NCBI RefSeq assembly: GCF_009905605.1
Contig: NZ_JAAAKZ010000027.1
Location: 1-52,381 of the forward strand
From: Runella sp. CRIBMP
GTDB lineage: Bacteria > Bacteroidota > Bacteroidia > Cytophagales > Spirosomataceae
Direction of reading: 5' to 3'
DNA length: 52,381 bases
Shown: positions 50,959-52,381 of the stretch, one piece after another
Position numbering within the stretch: position 1 is the first letter of the stretch
Layout: the number at the start of each line of letters is the position of its first letter
Translations under genes and position numbers: made by a program
Notes under the pieces: model-generated
Told to the model about the DNA's origin: nothing
Seen by the model: the letters and a program-made list of their open reading frames with translations, nothing else
Database searches by the model: none

Positions 50959-51312
50959 GATATAAATATGATTGGTTGAATAAATTATATAATCTTCCTT
51001 AGTACGGCCGATTATTTGTGGATGTAAAGTAAGCGCGCTCACAAAAAACTAAGTAGCACGTTTCACCAAATCTATGTTCCGAATGTTTAAAATTGTCAAT
51101 TTGACACATAAAGTATCACAAAAAGGGCTCAGCCTTTCGAGTAGTGGGTAAAGTCAGACTATAATTGCACAGAAGCTTACGGTCCCAGAGACAGGGTAAA
51201 AAGAAGCAGAGTTTATTTTAAATTTTCTTTATTTAGTTATAACAATGACCCAAGCACCCAATAAAATTGAACGTCGATAACGAAGAAAACCAGTAAGTGA
51301 AAATGGAGCCAC
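50959..51312. other. Intergenic region between the hybrid regulator and susC2
   Basis: 354 bp without a gene. It carries the candidate susC2 promoter at 51067-51099 and the palindromic motif at 51094-51109. The remainder shows no clear terminator for the regulator gene, no repeat and no small gene that I recognise. Confidence 0.6.
51067..51109 (-). promoter_or_regulatory. Candidate susC2 promoter and regulator site
   Basis: On the minus strand TAGATTTG (51067-51074) matches the -7 consensus TAnnTTTG, and TTG (51097-51099) lies 22 bases upstream as a -33 element. The -33 element is inside a perfect 13-bp palindrome TGTCAATTTGACA (51094-51106). The 16-bp stretch 51094-51109 matches 15 of 16 bases of the site upstream of the GH95 gene. 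An activator bound here would touch RNA polymerase directly. Confidence 0.55.
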
Positions 51313-52381
51313 CTAGCGGGGTGTACTTTTTGCAGAATCTCTTTTCAGTTGAATGTACTCAGAAGGCGACACATTGTACTTAGCCTTAAACGCCCTTGCA
51401 AAATAGTTAGGGTTAGAGAACCCTACTGCGTAGCCAATTTGCGAAATCTTCATATCGCTTTTTTCCAGCAGTGCCACCGCCTTTTTAAGTTTTATGGAGC
51501 GCACAAATTCCACGGGGGTTTCTCCCGTTAGGCTCAACACTTTATTATACAGCGTGCCTCGGCTCATAAACATTGTTTTGCTCAGAATGTCTACCGACAA
51601 GTCTGGGTCTTCGATGTGGTCTTCTACATAGCGAGAGATTTTCAGCAGAAATTTCTCATCCTCCGAAACGAGTTCAATTTCGGGAGTTTCGAGATTAATG
51701 TGTTTACTATAAGTATTTTTTAAGGTAGTGTTAAGGTTGAGCAAGTTGTTTATCTTCATATTCAAAAGCTGAAAACTAAAGGGTTTGGTAAGATAATCGT
51801 TGGCTCCTGTTTCAAGCCCTTTTAATTGGTCAATTTCTTCAGCTAACACCGTAAGCAAAATGACTGGGATGTGCTTGGTTCGATTATCATTTTTGATTTT
51901 CCGGACCATGGCCCTGCCGTCCATGTTGGGCATGTTTACATCACTTACAATTATCTCGGGATGGCACCCAAGGGCTTTTTGCCAACCTTGTTTTCCATCT
52001 GATGCCTCAATGATTTTATATTTTGCTTTTAAATTCTCTTTTAAATAAGTTCTAAGGTCTTCACTGTCATCGACGATTAATAGTACTGGCTTTCCAATTT
52101 TTGAAGGCTCATCGATTTCATCTCCACTGGTTAGAGGCATTGCAATCTCCTGCTTTTCATCTTGGGCGTCCGTTAAAGTTAACGATTGATTTGATAGTAA
52201 AACCAGAGGTAAATACACCGTAAAAACACTTCCTGTACCTTCTTCACTCTCCACTTTTAGGGTACCGCCATGAAGTTTCACAAACTCCTGAGTGATTGAA
52301 AGTCCAATACCGCTACCTTGATTGAGGATGTTTGGGGTGGTGTTGATTTGATAAAACCGGTCAAAGATTTTTTCCAACATA
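51313..52381 (-). CDS. Hybrid two-component system regulator, C-terminal part (kinase end, receiver, AraC output)
   Basis: This is the C-terminal portion of the regulator that begins at 3124. The ATPase G-box GSGIGLS is followed by a receiver domain with acidic pair DD, phosphoacceptor Asp in IVSDVNMP (residue 1163 of the joined protein) and Lys1215 in LTKPF. An AraC/XylS-type DNA-binding domain follows at about 1266-1366, with the typical IGYAVGFSNPNYFARAFK segment. Fusion of sensor kinase, receiver and AraC output in one membrane protein is the defining layout of this regulator class. The frame agrees exactly with the 1-3124 part, since 4116 bp is divisible by three. The stop lies 354 bp from the susC2 start. 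I see no clear terminator after it. Confidence 0.93.
   Translation of the reverse strand, partial: MLEKIFDRFYQINTTPNILNQGSGIGLSITQEFVKLHGGTLKVESEEGTGSVFTVYLPLVLLSNQSLTLTDAQDEKQEIAMPLTSGDEIDEPSKIGKPVLLIVDDSEDLRTYLKENLKAKYKIIEASDGKQGWQKALGCHPEIIVSDVNMPNMDGRAMVRKIKNDNRTKHIPVILLTVLAEEIDQLKGLETGANDYLTKPFSFQLLNMKINNLLNLNTTLKNTYSKHINLETPEIELVSEDEKFLLKISRYVEDHIEDPDLSVDILSKTMFMSRGTLYNKVLSLTGETPVEFVRSIKLKKAVALLEKSDMKISQIGYAVGFSNPNYFARAFKAKYNVSPSEYIQLKRDSAKSTPR
52305..52381. repeat. Terminal direct repeat, right copy (circular closure)
   Basis: This is the second copy of the 77-base end repeat, identical to bases 1-77. Removing one copy gives a 52304-bp circle. Confidence 0.93.

Noticed and set aside
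51130-51200. Small inverted repeat CCCAGAGACAGGG as terminator of the regulator gene
   Set aside because: The stem is three base pairs and there is no T run at the right place.

Overview
The window is best read as one complete circular plasmid of a Bacteroidota bacterium, probably of the order Cytophagales. The first 77 bases (1-77) recur exactly as the last 77 (52305-52381). Joining the ends restores a single in-frame 1371-residue regulator gene, so the replicon is 52304 bp and the cut lies inside that gene. SusC/SusD pairs, a hybrid two-component regulator, GH43/GH95/CE1 repertoires and promoter elements of the TAnnTTTG type all point to Bacteroidota. Genus assignment is a guess.

Replicon backbone, plus strand, 10.9-15.2 kb: parA and parB, an AT-rich origin with nine TATAAC...TTAGGG iterons and one perfect DnaA box, and a Rep_3-type initiator gene. 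I see no relaxase, type IV secretion gene, transposase or integrase. There are no rRNA or tRNA genes and no CRISPR array.

Plus strand, 15.5-20.9 kb: a secreted DUF1080/PA14 protein, a secreted beta-propeller dehydrogenase-like protein with a C-terminal cytochrome c domain, a decayed Crp/Fnr regulator, and a second small DUF1080-like secreted protein. This may be an oxidative sugar-processing side arm.

Minus strand, read around the circle from 10.0 kb down through 1/52304 to 21.4 kb: susC1-susD1, an ankyrin-repeat protein, an AAA/DUF4143 ATPase, the hybrid two-component regulator, susC2-susD2, and a run of 16 genes for decorated xylan. The run has GH95, two secreted GH43, a CE6-like/type-B carboxylesterase fusion, five CE1-type esterase genes carrying six esterase domains, a small secreted protein, GH10, a GPH-type sugar symporter, a cytoplasmic GH43, a second GH10, a CotH-like lipoprotein and an SGNH-esterase/NodB-deacetylase fusion. 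Strong hairpin terminators follow susD1, susD2 and the small secreted protein gene.

The proposed job is uptake and degradation of acetylated, feruloylated arabinoxylan. Esterases strip acyl groups, GH10 enzymes cut the backbone, GH43 and GH95 enzymes remove side sugars, SusCD moves oligosaccharides across the outer membrane, the symporter carries them inward, and the cytoplasmic GH43 finishes them. A near-identical 16-bp palindromic motif lies upstream of both susC2 and the GH95 gene and is a candidate operator. Enzymes for xylose or arabinose catabolism are absent and would have to be chromosomal.
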